Below are positions 25,301 to 31,453 of a DNA stretch of 64,000 nucleotides, piece by piece. Numbering within the stretch: position 1 is the stretch's first letter; every line of letters starts with the position of its first letter. Made by a program: the position numbers and the translations under genes. Source of the stretch: Anaerospora hongkongensis (GTDB taxonomy: Bacteria > Bacillota > Negativicutes > Sporomusales > DSM-15969); the NCBI RefSeq assembly GCF_004339805.1, contig NZ_SLUI01000001.1, forward strand, positions 124,001 to 188,000, given 5' to 3'. The notes beneath the pieces were generated by a model that saw nothing but the letters and a program-made list of their open reading frames with translations, was not told the origin of the DNA and did no database searches.

Positions 25301-27687
25301 TTACGCAAATGATCTTCGGCTGTCTGCCGTAGGATATACTCCCAATCCTCTTTCTTTGGATATCCGACATATTCCTTACCAGTTTTTCCGCTGGTCATTT
25401 GGCGCTTGTAGGTTTCCAGTGCATCACGGTACCATTTATAATTCATAGATCCACCGCGACTAACAACACCCTGTTTCATTTGTCCACGCAAAAGGTTTAT
25501 ATAATCAGCCACCATGCGATTACGGGTAGATTCAATTTCGCTTTGGACAAGATTAATCGGGGCTTTATGATGATCCAATACATCTACAAATAGCTTGCTC
25601 AAATCATTAAGCTTATTATAATTATCTGCCCGTTTCAGTTCATCGATCGTTAGTCTTTCACGGACATTCGGTTGAATAACCGAGTTTTCATAAAGTTTTA
25701 CTCTACTGCCAAACCCAAGATCCCGGGCAATATTAGCAGCCGCAGCTAAATCTTGGCGTTGCACAGCATTCGCTAAACGCCTACGCATCCCGGCTTGCCA
25801 AGAATCCGGTAGAGGTTCTGCTTTTTGAGGAATAAGTCTTTGCCTCAATTCGGCTAATGCCTGAATACCGGCTGCGTTAGGTCCATCTTGACCTGGCAAT
25901 ACAATACTGACATCGCTCTGGGCTGCCGGAGTGATGATATTTGCTGGTTTTTGCCCAGTAATATCAAGCAACTGTTTCTCTGCCTGCAGCCTATCTTCCT
26001 TTTGCTTTATTGAATCCTGTCTTTCTAACTCTTGCTGCTTTTGTTCCTGCGTCATAAACGGCTGTATTGGTTCAACACTTGGCAAATCCGGCCGTTGCAG
26101 GACAGAATATTCATGAGGCATATTATCGGCCGGCAAGGTAGTTTGTTGAATACTATTTATAAAAGCGTTACGTTGCTGCTCAAGATTTAAAAGGAGTTCC
26201 GTACCTTTAGGCGTAATTGGTGTAATTCCATCTTCAGCAGAAATATCTCCACTATCAATAGCTTGCATGATTGCTTCGACTTCAAAATTGTTCAGATCTT
26301 CTTCCGATCTAAAAGCAGGTGTTTTCATTTGAGGCAGATCCGAATTGCCATTGATCACTGGCTGTTCGCTTTGGGTCCCGTTCTTCTCGGAAGTAATATT
26401 CTCTGCAGGCTTTTCTTTAGAGAAATCTCCGTTTTTAACACGCGAAATCGTACCTGGTACATTAAACAGAATCCCAGCGCCGAAACCACCGGCAGCTTGC
26501 TCCATCAAATCATCATCCCAGTTTAAGGGATTTATTTGTGCTTCTGGAATTTTACTACGGGCTTCCATTAAATTCTTGCGCCTCTGTTCACCTTCAGGTG
26601 TCGTAGCGTCTGCCATCTGGATTTCCTTATCCAAGGCTTCAATTAAAGCCGAACGCTTGACGTTTTCTTGCCCGACTTCCTCACCGGCGTTTTGTAATCC
26701 CGCGATTCCATAACGGGCAGATTCACCCAATACATTTCTCAGAATTCGCTGTGGTCCCTTGAAAGGCAATTCAGTAAAAGCAGTTGCGATTTCGAATGCA
26801 TTAGATCCAGTCAAAAGCTTAATGTTTAACTCAACAACCCTATTACGAATCTGGGATGCTTGTTCATGCGAAAGTCCGGACTCAATTGCCTCATTATAGG
26901 CATCGTTTCCCTCAACTTGCGCTTCAGCATAGGCAGCAGGTGCTTGTATATAAGCCCCGCTTAATACATTGCCTGCATATTTTGATAACACTGCCGGAGC
27001 GTTCGCAGCAATTTTAGCAGCTGTAGGAGAAAGCTCTGACAACTTTTCAAAAGCATTTACTGCAGCCGGAACATTCTTGGCAGCGCCGATACCACGGCCA
27101 AGTACATTCATCGCTGCATATTCTCCTGATTGCGATAATGCAGATGGATTCCTTGACTTTAATCCTGTTAATGCGGCCAGGCCAAGTCCAACACTGGTAG
27201 GAGCCATAGTAGTTAAAGTCTGACCCCACCACTCAGGAGAATAGCTCTCATACTTCTGCTGGGGTACTAATTTTTGTAATCCATCACCGATATTATCAAT
27301 CTTCTTAATTAAAGGAGTTTGTTTTTCATTCCATTCCTGGTCCGTCATATATTGAGGTTTGTGCATCGTTTTAACAGCGTTATTGATAAGCGAAACTGCA
27401 GTACCAATACCATAAGGGATTGCGTCAGAGATTGCCTTAGTGACTCCTGAAAACTTGGGCGGCCCATCATTTGCAACACTAGCTTCAGAAGAAAGCTCCC
27501 ATGGCTCTAACCCACCAAAGTCAACTTGAATATCCTCTGGATGGCTAGAAGAAAGGCCGTCAAGCGACGGCCTTTCAAATGTTAATGGGATATTTGCATA
27601 TTGTTCTGCCTGGACATCCATTATTTTTTGTTCATTTTCTTTTATTGCAGCCTGCAAGTCCTGCGAAAAATTACGTGTAAAGCTCAT
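16387..27687 (-). CDS. Giant polyvalent protein: SF2 helicase, N6-adenine methylase, zincin and LPD38-like regions
   Basis: A single 3766-residue frame. Region 1 (1-about 480) is helical with Ala-rich stretches like ejected virion proteins. Regions to about 1270 are coiled-coil and linker. The helicase part has Walker A with Lys1307 (GTGTGKT), DESH at 1388 and the motif VI stretch QIEGRIYRVGQ near 1785-1795. A methylase follows with EPSAGHG near 1928 and NPPY at 1985-1988. A zincin motif HETIH lies at 2435-2439. The C-terminal third, including about 3200-3450, resembles large polyvalent protein domain LPD38. Relatives such as phage P1 DarB protect injected DNA from restriction. The adjacent ejection-type genes suggest this one is packaged and injected too, which is inference. 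Confidence 0.88.
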   Translation of the reverse strand: MSFTRNFSQDLQAAIKENEQKIMDVQAEQYANIPLTFERPSLDGLSSSHPEDIQVDFGGLEPWELSSEASVANDGPPKFSGVTKAISDAIPYGIGTAVSLINNAVKTMHKPQYMTDQEWNEKQTPLIKKIDNIGDGLQKLVPQQKYESYSPEWWGQTLTTMAPTSVGLGLAALTGLKSRNPSALSQSGEYAAMNVLGRGIGAAKNVPAAVNAFEKLSELSPTAAKIAANAPAVLSKYAGNVLSGAYIQAPAAYAEAQVEGNDAYNEAIESGLSHEQASQIRNRVVELNIKLLTGSNAFEIATAFTELPFKGPQRILRNVLGESARYGIAGLQNAGEEVGQENVKRSALIEALDKEIQMADATTPEGEQRRKNLMEARSKIPEAQINPLNWDDDLMEQAAGGFGAGILFNVPGTISRVKNGDFSKEKPAENITSEKNGTQSEQPVINGNSDLPQMKTPAFRSEEDLNNFEVEAIMQAIDSGDISAEDGITPITPKGTELLLNLEQQRNAFINSIQQTTLPADNMPHEYSVLQRPDLPSVEPIQPFMTQEQKQQELERQDSIKQKEDRLQAEKQLLDITGQKPANIITPAAQSDVSIVLPGQDGPNAAGIQALAELRQRLIPQKAEPLPDSWQAGMRRRLANAVQRQDLAAAANIARDLGFGSRVKLYENSVIQPNVRERLTIDELKRADNYNKLNDLSKLFVDVLDHHKAPINLVQSEIESTRNRMVADYINLLRGQMKQGVVSRGGSMNYKWYRDALETYKRQMTSGKTGKEYVGYPKKEDWEYILRQTAEDHLRNGYTDPTYGPQISEQDVDFYNDMEAALNGIKQIREEVTPALDEYLRANESSGTKDSRSIQTAAKDAIPVAREIGKPVNDVAPIIQSSEKASVIDQAEDVRPEIVDKNAEVNPDEAAKEVRNDSPEALAQGEGKGGFNGSEDNRNRLKNKLLEKAGKKPKQSKKMNIVDDSDAALQDALKELQKELQNISSNPVFNPALMSAAFKVGAIHMQRGINSFTSWSEVMLQTVGNKIEPFLNSVWKSITSWPVDVKYDSDLANTMFEYVGVLYQDGITGKEEVKRRINEDIGSEYDNIIDAIYNGVSEWPGFKNDVAEKTEAEVQSKKEGEVNGRDSSADMERNSTDLSDRDGMGSAILPDGPAGNSRSDGGRGDEARSDGAGSDRRAGVLDSGSLGSGSEGNKGIRSKSSLDKKRHSGSDLFGGSDNTGLPGVPSDPRAAEAVIESSADRTETSEKLAAQKKADSISVKVADLDNIRDTLPFLMPEQQEDVHFAEQRFKLPDGYGVLFTNGTGTGKTYSGLGVVKRFAMQGKDNILIAAPNSKIIDGWVNSGKNLNLTISKLDDTKSAGTGITITTYANLNQNQELTSRNWDLIVTDESHYLASSQNGGVTGAADNLRAIAFHRRGYYTRFNNIEKELKQQEHDAWEELRLLEKSEDEKSLAKIPVLESKAREISAKVNSLREKYFKEWDAIKPQDRPRVLFLSATPFAYVENIDYAEGFLFNYGESSDSQAYNAPDAREKFFINHFGYRMRYNKLTKPDAQVDNEVMEQQFHEWLRKQGALSGRMLSVDKDYDRKFSLVNDAIGAKIDEGLQWLWETDGGEYRELYDFVMERFKYHDRMYLLESIKSRHAVNMIKEHIALGRKVVVFHDFNKGGGFHPFKFDYVPNDIREQYNSFSAKRRDLINLNFSDLKSPIAQMKASFGEKALFFNGTVPDKVRRNNVDVFNRDDGEKSLLVVQSDAGREGISLHDTTGKHQRVLINLGMPVKPTAAIQIEGRIYRVGQKSDAIFRYLNTGTSFERYTFATKIAERATTAENLALGQDARRLREAFIDAYQLSDDYPAGAPGEGKGGKAGDRASRQEMTNFKRAISYYFGQQKKTSRSKAAEGTDYFATPEPVGLKMVEWADMKEGERALEPSAGHGAIARFFPEKGDHVMIEPSYELGPLAAMNSPARLVAERFENYHIINKFHSIIMNPPYGHGGKTAIEHVAKAFQHLYNGGRIVALIPDGGLADRRFERWMESDAAEDAYLVGAVKLPAVTFERAGTSIRTKIVIIEKYREKDNEQLNKLQQRNIDLSNADNINELFDRLENLSMPERAIKSEQSQLEVVQDQNVETVNFDLGEFKHTKTLKTLYVATPTKHLGDDFSKISKIAKQHNGWYNSFNKGGALKGFAFENAADRKAFLDEFAQDKKQDIGIDKLAVGLDPTFGKFDDVDIEAALLPYINKAKEAIPRLVRLGQHLMEQGNTTGKEWMAKMRETLGHMWNNFRSVIGSVWKEVRDTAANKRTSDVAGGGNGGQSGKQEPGGRGPEKDNRNNRGRSNGIGMGRNESEKSFDERARVRERFESSLSKEQVDQILNAIDEFHGELAQQIIKFIAAGKVTYALGTVEDFSGIRSLQMARYLPLERKVIFNPSRFGDDLAQIFVHETIHGMDHNGVFDNEVLSYIKEKWIVEGNTVLQGLRGNDKLTYEKLIDIIRSERNLDKLIKRFIQNQDSDIREINSNLRRLGDGDKTYSDLVALYALAKDTLSKQQFSLFDKLFEQEGLAYYLSENPDVFTDVLKQTQGRSQSNYMEPKAAEDRKAEAKGQMTFRPAAKDGKTDFTEQNKRMMAGLEKRGWKRIENQDGSITYQQNEQQPPKAADVISATNTQVRAGAASEKVPDKLEFKFTKPNVQKISRRSIRDKITELFAPVRWGRAASSNEFKEFANVIRSQKAYDFPGLLKSIGELLDNQFRLSELPHAIELKGGVGQFFIDYVTGNTAQYPNFTNEFEKAIGSKIRDVRLIQDMMYRWYNQTSRERVSGVISWDQKEKLTLRSLSAKSKEQAGKALAYVYRQLVERRFPIKQAIDQVEKLIGKKLPMEQNPYIQALLTRGLAGKANAMLGIGKNKSTNAQAVRDGLKAVHPGVDFSKFVPLSDIMSSIGADRNEEVYQELFEYVVSKHMLTVANKKEAPLDYDDWLNTVEDARPEIVNAGRQIVDFSNTLMDIMVDYGVVSKGKAEGLRKAYPNYVPLMRVFEEAAYEKLGDSLKEMVGSVRDIVNPAESIVHNVFKMLEQAERNKVKQLFADIADNHANMGWLIEEVPEIAYAEKEVALEDVAETIIKKGETFVEYDSKNEPKWLNTDKDGNPVDEKGNELIITHSDNGKIESIIAKRPVRNGASDKDSVFKVLVNGKAKFYQIGVPEVYKSMMEQEVDTSNLFLKFLSMVVRVARAGFVSLNPAFLAVNVSRDLVTSYVNSPSGYMPKGDFFRGMMAIAKQDKLWWEYVSSGTAMADFYSTDRNFAQEAIKKIRKQTALGKFSPMHMIELLERVGQMVESAPRVGEYIREKEQGFSLPERAFNARDLTIDFSKGGPASVVWNRVAVFSKVTILDWDKVFRVLFTGGNELKEKINDVAAGKGSVKDVVYDRTMQAWVKHIVLLTIPSLLLWWMYKDDDRYKKLPQWRKDMFWNVPINDTFTFSVPKPFLAGTMFATMPVRFMEWAVQNNPDAFKQVGKLLTNQLPTLLPTAITPVYEHMSNYSLFSDKSIVPQGEKTLPPERQYGPSTTLIARKVGEIFGVSPRFVDNYIRGYTGGVGTTITESIDLAYGKYENAPMRYWQEWPVVRRFFTQNYRNADNIGDFYKQLEELEQAHKVQLMDTAAATGKSTKELRDEVPVPPDLKMYRLASKALQDNRDQSQTILVSQTIDSKSKREQIDQLNREAVIIADQALKGEFLPEKKTQTKNKISTGSIFEKAQKQLQEKQGGKSIYKQATDNVLKKEKK

Positions 27688-27702
27688 ATGACATCGTACC
27701 CC

Positions 27703-28836
27703 CTAACGATTCTTTGCCTGCCATCCATCCCCAGAGGTGCTACTCACATACGAATTAGGCAACCCTCTGCGTTCAGATTCCATCAATATATACGCAATGT
27801 GATTTTCGGCAGCTTCAGTGCCTAACGCTTTCTTAAAAAAGTTTTCATATGCTTCCAAGTTCTCGCGTATCTCACCCGCATCATTCATGCTCGCTATACT
27901 TGCCAACATTGTCTTAGCGGTATCAACATCTTTCGGGTTAGTGCTTGGGCCAGTATAATATTTTTCTTCGCTGTTAGAACCAGATCCCTTGCCTGATTTG
28001 CCAGAACTACCCGCACTAGGGGTCTGTTTTCGTAATAACCCATACTGCCCATTAATATTAGCCGTATCAATTCTGCCTTTATATCCCATATCGGCAGTAT
28101 ATTTATTGGTAGGATCTATACCTTTGCCGAATTGCTGCATGGAAACTTTGCCATACGGACCACCTTTCTTATCATACATTGTTTGTACTACTCGATCGCC
28201 AAGATCATCTTCTTTTATGGCATAATCTCCAATACCTGCCTTGTAAATATCAGGTAATTCTTTTGTATTACCGGTAAGAGCCATATACTCAACGAGTGCG
28301 TTATTCCGTGAATTATAGTCAGGTGAACCTTGATATTTTGTCAAAAAGCCATTCAGTAAATATGCCTGCCTTGCTTGATCTTGTTTTGCATTAAAATCAC
28401 CGGCCATCGTACCCGCGAGCTTATAAGCCTGGTCGGGCGACATTCCTGCTTTTGCTCCCGTGGTTGCTATAGAAAGGATATCAGCAGCACTGAGTTTTTG
28501 CGGATTTATTTCTGCATTACGTTTTTGCGTTGTATATTGATTTCGCGCCTGTTGCGATTGCTGCGCAACAGCCTTTTGTTCACCAGCGTTATCATCCCCC
28601 AAGATTGCAGTCATTCCATCATCCAATGAGGGAACATTTCCAATGTAGGTATTATCTATAGCTGCAGATTGCTCTTGCTGTTGCTTTTGAATGCCCTGTT
28701 CTTTGGCATTATAAGCAGCCAGAAGCTGGTTCATCCCTTCTCTTTCTCTTTTTTGAGCTCCTTGATGAGCCAAATAACTCCCTATTAAACCGCCGATTTC
28801 TCCCCAACGATTATCTGCAGGTATAAGAATAGCCAT
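27703..28836 (-). CDS. Internal virion/ejection-type protein
   Basis: 377 residues, rich in Gln, Ala and Asn, mainly helical with a flexible Gly/Ser/Lys patch (about 277-293). No catalytic motif. Its place, between the giant polyvalent gene and another Ala/Gln-rich protein and downstream of the fibre genes, matches the ejection-protein block of podoviruses. No homologue can be named from the sequence alone. Confidence 0.6.
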   Translation of the reverse strand: MAILIPADNRWGEIGGLIGSYLAHQGAQKREREGMNQLLAAYNAKEQGIQKQQQEQSAAIDNTYIGNVPSLDDGMTAILGDDNAGEQKAVAQQSQQARNQYTTQKRNAEINPQKLSAADILSIATTGAKAGMSPDQAYKLAGTMAGDFNAKQDQARQAYLLNGFLTKYQGSPDYNSRNNALVEYMALTGNTKELPDIYKAGIGDYAIKEDDLGDRVVQTMYDKKGGPYGKVSMQQFGKGIDPTNKYTADMGYKGRIDTANINGQYGLLRKQTPSAGSSGKSGKGSGSNSEEKYYTGPSTNPKDVDTAKTMLASIASMNDAGEIRENLEAYENFFKKALGTEAAENHIAYILMESERRGLPNSYVSSTSGDGWQAKNR

Positions 28837-28851
28837 GTTTCATCCTCCTTC

Positions 28852-29436
28852 CTACCACTGTGGCTTTTTAAAGCCACCTGATGCCCACCCGCTTAATGCA
28901 GAACCTAATAAACCACTACTCCCCTGCGTAACTGCAGTTTGAGCAGGCTGACTCATACTTTGCCTAAATCCTAACCAATTATCGTACAGGCCACTTCCCA
29001 GAGCAGTATTGCCTTGACCCATGCTATATAGGCTTTGTGCATTTTGTGCCTGCTGATTCAGAACCGACTGCAGATTATCCATTACCCAATTATTAGCATC
29101 TGTACCGGCCTGTGCTAATGCATTTTGTGTCATGGAATTTGCCCCAAGATTTCGAAAGGCCATATTATTAGCAATTGATCCGACTTGCTTATTGTAGTTA
29201 TCCAAGCTTAGGCGCTGCAGATTAGCTGCGACATCACCATTTACTTGCCCATTAGCGGTTTGCGACATTAAGTCCGTCCCTTGATTGATCAAACCGCTTG
29301 CTGACCCTAGAAGCCCTGAAGCAACTCCCGTAAGCTGCTCTCGCATAGCTTTCTCATAGTCGGTTTCAGGTTGAATTTGTGCAGCTACGCTTTTAACCTT
29401 CGGGCTTGACCCGAATAGTCCACTTAAGAGTCCCAT
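28852..29436 (-). CDS. Ejection-type virion protein with glycine-rich ends
   Basis: 194 residues starting MGLLSGLFGSSPKV. I use the ATG at 29436, six bases after AGGAGGG, instead of the longer frame at 29475. Gly/Leu-rich membrane-active-looking segments occur at both ends (LLSGLFG, SGLLGSASGLI, SSGLLGSALSGWASGG) around an Asn/Gln/Ala-rich helical middle. Podovirus internal proteins that form the injection conduit often look like this. The assignment rests on composition and position. Confidence 0.55.
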   Translation of the reverse strand: MGLLSGLFGSSPKVKSVAAQIQPETDYEKAMREQLTGVASGLLGSASGLINQGTDLMSQTANGQVNGDVAANLQRLSLDNYNKQVGSIANNMAFRNLGANSMTQNALAQAGTDANNWVMDNLQSVLNQQAQNAQSLYSMGQGNTALGSGLYDNWLGFRQSMSQPAQTAVTQGSSGLLGSALSGWASGGFKKPQW

Positions 29437-29437
29437 G

Positions 29438-30106
29438 TTATCCCTCCTGTTCAATACTGACTGAAATAGACTCAATGTAGCATGAGTTATGGTCCTTTGA
29501 CGTGCATTTAGCCCATATACAAAGCCCTACCGTGTGAGGCCCAGCATCTACCGTATAGGCTTTTTCATCGGCTATTAACTCATTGGTATAGGTAACAGTA
29601 CCTGTTTTACCGTAAGAAGCATACTCCCTAATCATGTAAGGTGTGTTATCAATATGTAGGCCTATTTTGGTATAAACCTGATCGGCCCACCCACCGCCTG
29701 TATCGGTATGGCCGGTGAGTCTTAGCGTGATAAGTAAGGGTTTGTCTTTGTCCTGCGATACAAAGGGGATACTGCCGAAGTAATAATATTTTCCCGGTAC
29801 GCTCCCGCTAAGGTTGTACAGATAGGCATTAGATTCGATATCCTGCGAGGCATCGAATGGTGAGTACTCTGTTTTAGCCTTGTAGATCGTATTGTCTTGC
29901 CCCCTAAAGGTTAACGCCGAAGCAAAATAGCTGTTTAGATTCTTTGTTACTGGCAAATAGACCGGATTACCGGCTACATCTTTTAGTTCAATGAAATTCC
30001 CATCCGCAATATCGTCAGTAGAGGTATACAGTTTGTGAACAGTAGTCACAGCACCTAACGTATCATCTATCCTACGGGTATAAAGCTTATAATCACTCAC
30101 TGCCAT
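29438..30106 (-). CDS. Structural protein of the tail-fibre region
   Basis: 222 residues starting MAVSDYKLYTRRIDD. The longer frame from 30250 mostly overlaps the preceding gene. Beta-strand-rich, with a jelly-roll-like C-terminal half (LLITLRLTGHTD to ISVSIEQEG). It follows four bases after the stop of the small fibre-type gene and is probably a tail-tip, adhesin or fibre accessory component. No motif gives a specific name. Confidence 0.55.
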   Translation of the reverse strand: MAVSDYKLYTRRIDDTLGAVTTVHKLYTSTDDIADGNFIELKDVAGNPVYLPVTKNLNSYFASALTFRGQDNTIYKAKTEYSPFDASQDIESNAYLYNLSGSVPGKYYYFGSIPFVSQDKDKPLLITLRLTGHTDTGGGWADQVYTKIGLHIDNTPYMIREYASYGKTGTVTYTNELIADEKAYTVDAGPHTVGLCIWAKCTSKDHNSCYIESISVSIEQEG

Positions 30107-30110
30107 ATTA

Positions 30111-30419
30111 TCACTTCGCAATCCATATATTGCCGCCAACGTCAGATGTAGGTATGTTCCAGGCTGTTCCCTCGGTATCGTTTGTAAGTCTGATGCTACC
30201 ATTAAGCAAGGGAAGATTATTTGCTGTTCCGTCTGCGTGCTTGCCGTCAACAGTATCTACATCACCATGCTGAATTAAAATAGCGACCTGCTGTTCGAAG
30301 TTAGACAGATCGCCGTAAGCTTTTGCAAATTCGAGTATGAATTTTTCAGCAGCCTGCTTGACTGTATCGCCGTTTGGCCCTGGTCTTGTGTCTACCGGAA
30401 ATCCAGTACCATAGGTCAT
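30111..30419 (-). CDS. Small tail-fibre-type protein
   Basis: 102 residues. The middle contains VDTVDGKHADGTAN, a motif typical of phage fibre connector repeats, followed by NLPLLNGSIRLTND and ending in GGNIWIAK. It starts with MTYGTGFPVDTRPGPNGDT, a tail-fibre-like opening. It lies upstream of the 222-residue structural gene and is probably co-assembled with it. Confidence 0.6.
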   Translation of the reverse strand: MTYGTGFPVDTRPGPNGDTVKQAAEKFILEFAKAYGDLSNFEQQVAILIQHGDVDTVDGKHADGTANNLPLLNGSIRLTNDTEGTAWNIPTSDVGGNIWIAK

Positions 30420-30483
30420 TTAATCTCCACCTCCATTCAATATAAAAGAGAACTAAGAATTACCTTAGTCCTCGATAGTGTAT

Positions 30484-31146
30484 CTATAATCCAGTTACGT
30501 CTAGGATTAAATAATTGTAAAAAGCGTGTTTATACTGGGCTATATAGGCGTGATACGATGTGATTCTTGTATAATAGGAGTTTATTGTTCCTGCACTAAA
30601 ACTAAACACTTGGATATAGACCGTGTCACCTGCATAATGAGGCATAACATAGCTAGTGCAAACTCCAGGCAAAATAGCATAAGTTTTTTCTGGGGGAATG
30701 CTATGAGAAGCAATTCCCCTCCCATTATAATCCTCGCCATAGTGTGTAGTGCTTAAACTATCATATCCAGAGTTTGCCAATACTACATTCATATACCCTT
30801 TCCCTGCTGAAAAAACCGGGACTCCACTTGGATCATACACAGTAAATAGTCCGTTGTCAGTAGAGGGGTATCCGAACACATAGTAGTATATAGTTCCGTT
30901 GCCAATAAATCTATATTCAGTTGCAGTGGAGGTTGCTATCGGTGTTCCTGCAAGGTAGGCTGAATTATAAGTGTATACGTTTGCCCAACTACCAGGAGCA
31001 GCACGTATAGCTATTACTTCATCTGGCCCAACTGTAACCGCTCCTCCACTTGTAGTAGTTCCTACGCTAATAAGCTGTAAGTTCTTATAAAGACCATCAA
31101 TCTGTATAATCCCATCGTTATTAAAAACCTGCAATCCGTAATTCAT
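30484..31146 (-). CDS. Minor tail/fibre protein with GLQVFN-type N terminus
   Basis: 220 residues, beta-rich with many Tyr, Gly and Ser. Its opening NYGLQVFNNDGIIQIDG is clearly related to the start of the neighbouring 101-residue protein (PQGLQCFDANGNVILDV), so the two are diverged copies of one virion module. The pattern 'GLQ-F-n-G--ilD' is common in minor tail proteins. A 50-bp gap separates it from the next gene downstream. Confidence 0.6.
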   Translation of the reverse strand: MNYGLQVFNNDGIIQIDGLYKNLQLISVGTTTSGGAVTVGPDEVIAIRAAPGSWANVYTYNSAYLAGTPIATSTATEYRFIGNGTIYYYVFGYPSTDNGLFTVYDPSGVPVFSAGKGYMNVVLANSGYDSLSTTHYGEDYNGRGIASHSIPPEKTYAILPGVCTSYVMPHYAGDTVYIQVFSFSAGTINSYYTRITSYHAYIAQYKHAFYNYLILDVTGL

Positions 31147-31147
31147 A

Positions 31148-31453
31148 TCAGTACACCCCGTAAGTTACGATGTAAGGAACATTATGAGTTGATATTCCTG
31201 AAGCATTTGTTACAGAAAAAGTCCATGATAATGTTTCTCCTTGAAAGCTTACAACACACTGTCTACAGTAATCCCTAACACTGCTACTTGGAATCTGTGT
31301 AAAATACCACGGATTTCCCATTAAAAGATTGACATCTACTAAGCTGCCAGGAGAAGTACCTGTATTGAACCTTCCAAGTACCCTAGTTATTCTTCCAGTC
31401 ACATCTAGAATAACATTCCCGTTTGCATCGAAGCATTGCAATCCCTGTGGCAT
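31148..31453 (-). CDS. Minor tail/fibre protein, paralogue of the gene at 30484
   Basis: 101 residues starting MPQGLQCFDANGN. I place the start at the ATG 31453, six bases after GGGGGT, where it overlaps the stop of the long fibre gene. The N-terminal 20 residues match the next downstream gene and the rest is a compact beta domain with several cysteines (DYCRQCVV). It is probably an adhesin tip or fibre accessory. Confidence 0.6.
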   Translation of the reverse strand: MPQGLQCFDANGNVILDVTGRITRVLGRFNTGTSPGSLVDVNLLMGNPWYFTQIPSSSVRDYCRQCVVSFQGETLSWTFSVTNASGISTHNVPYIVTYGVY

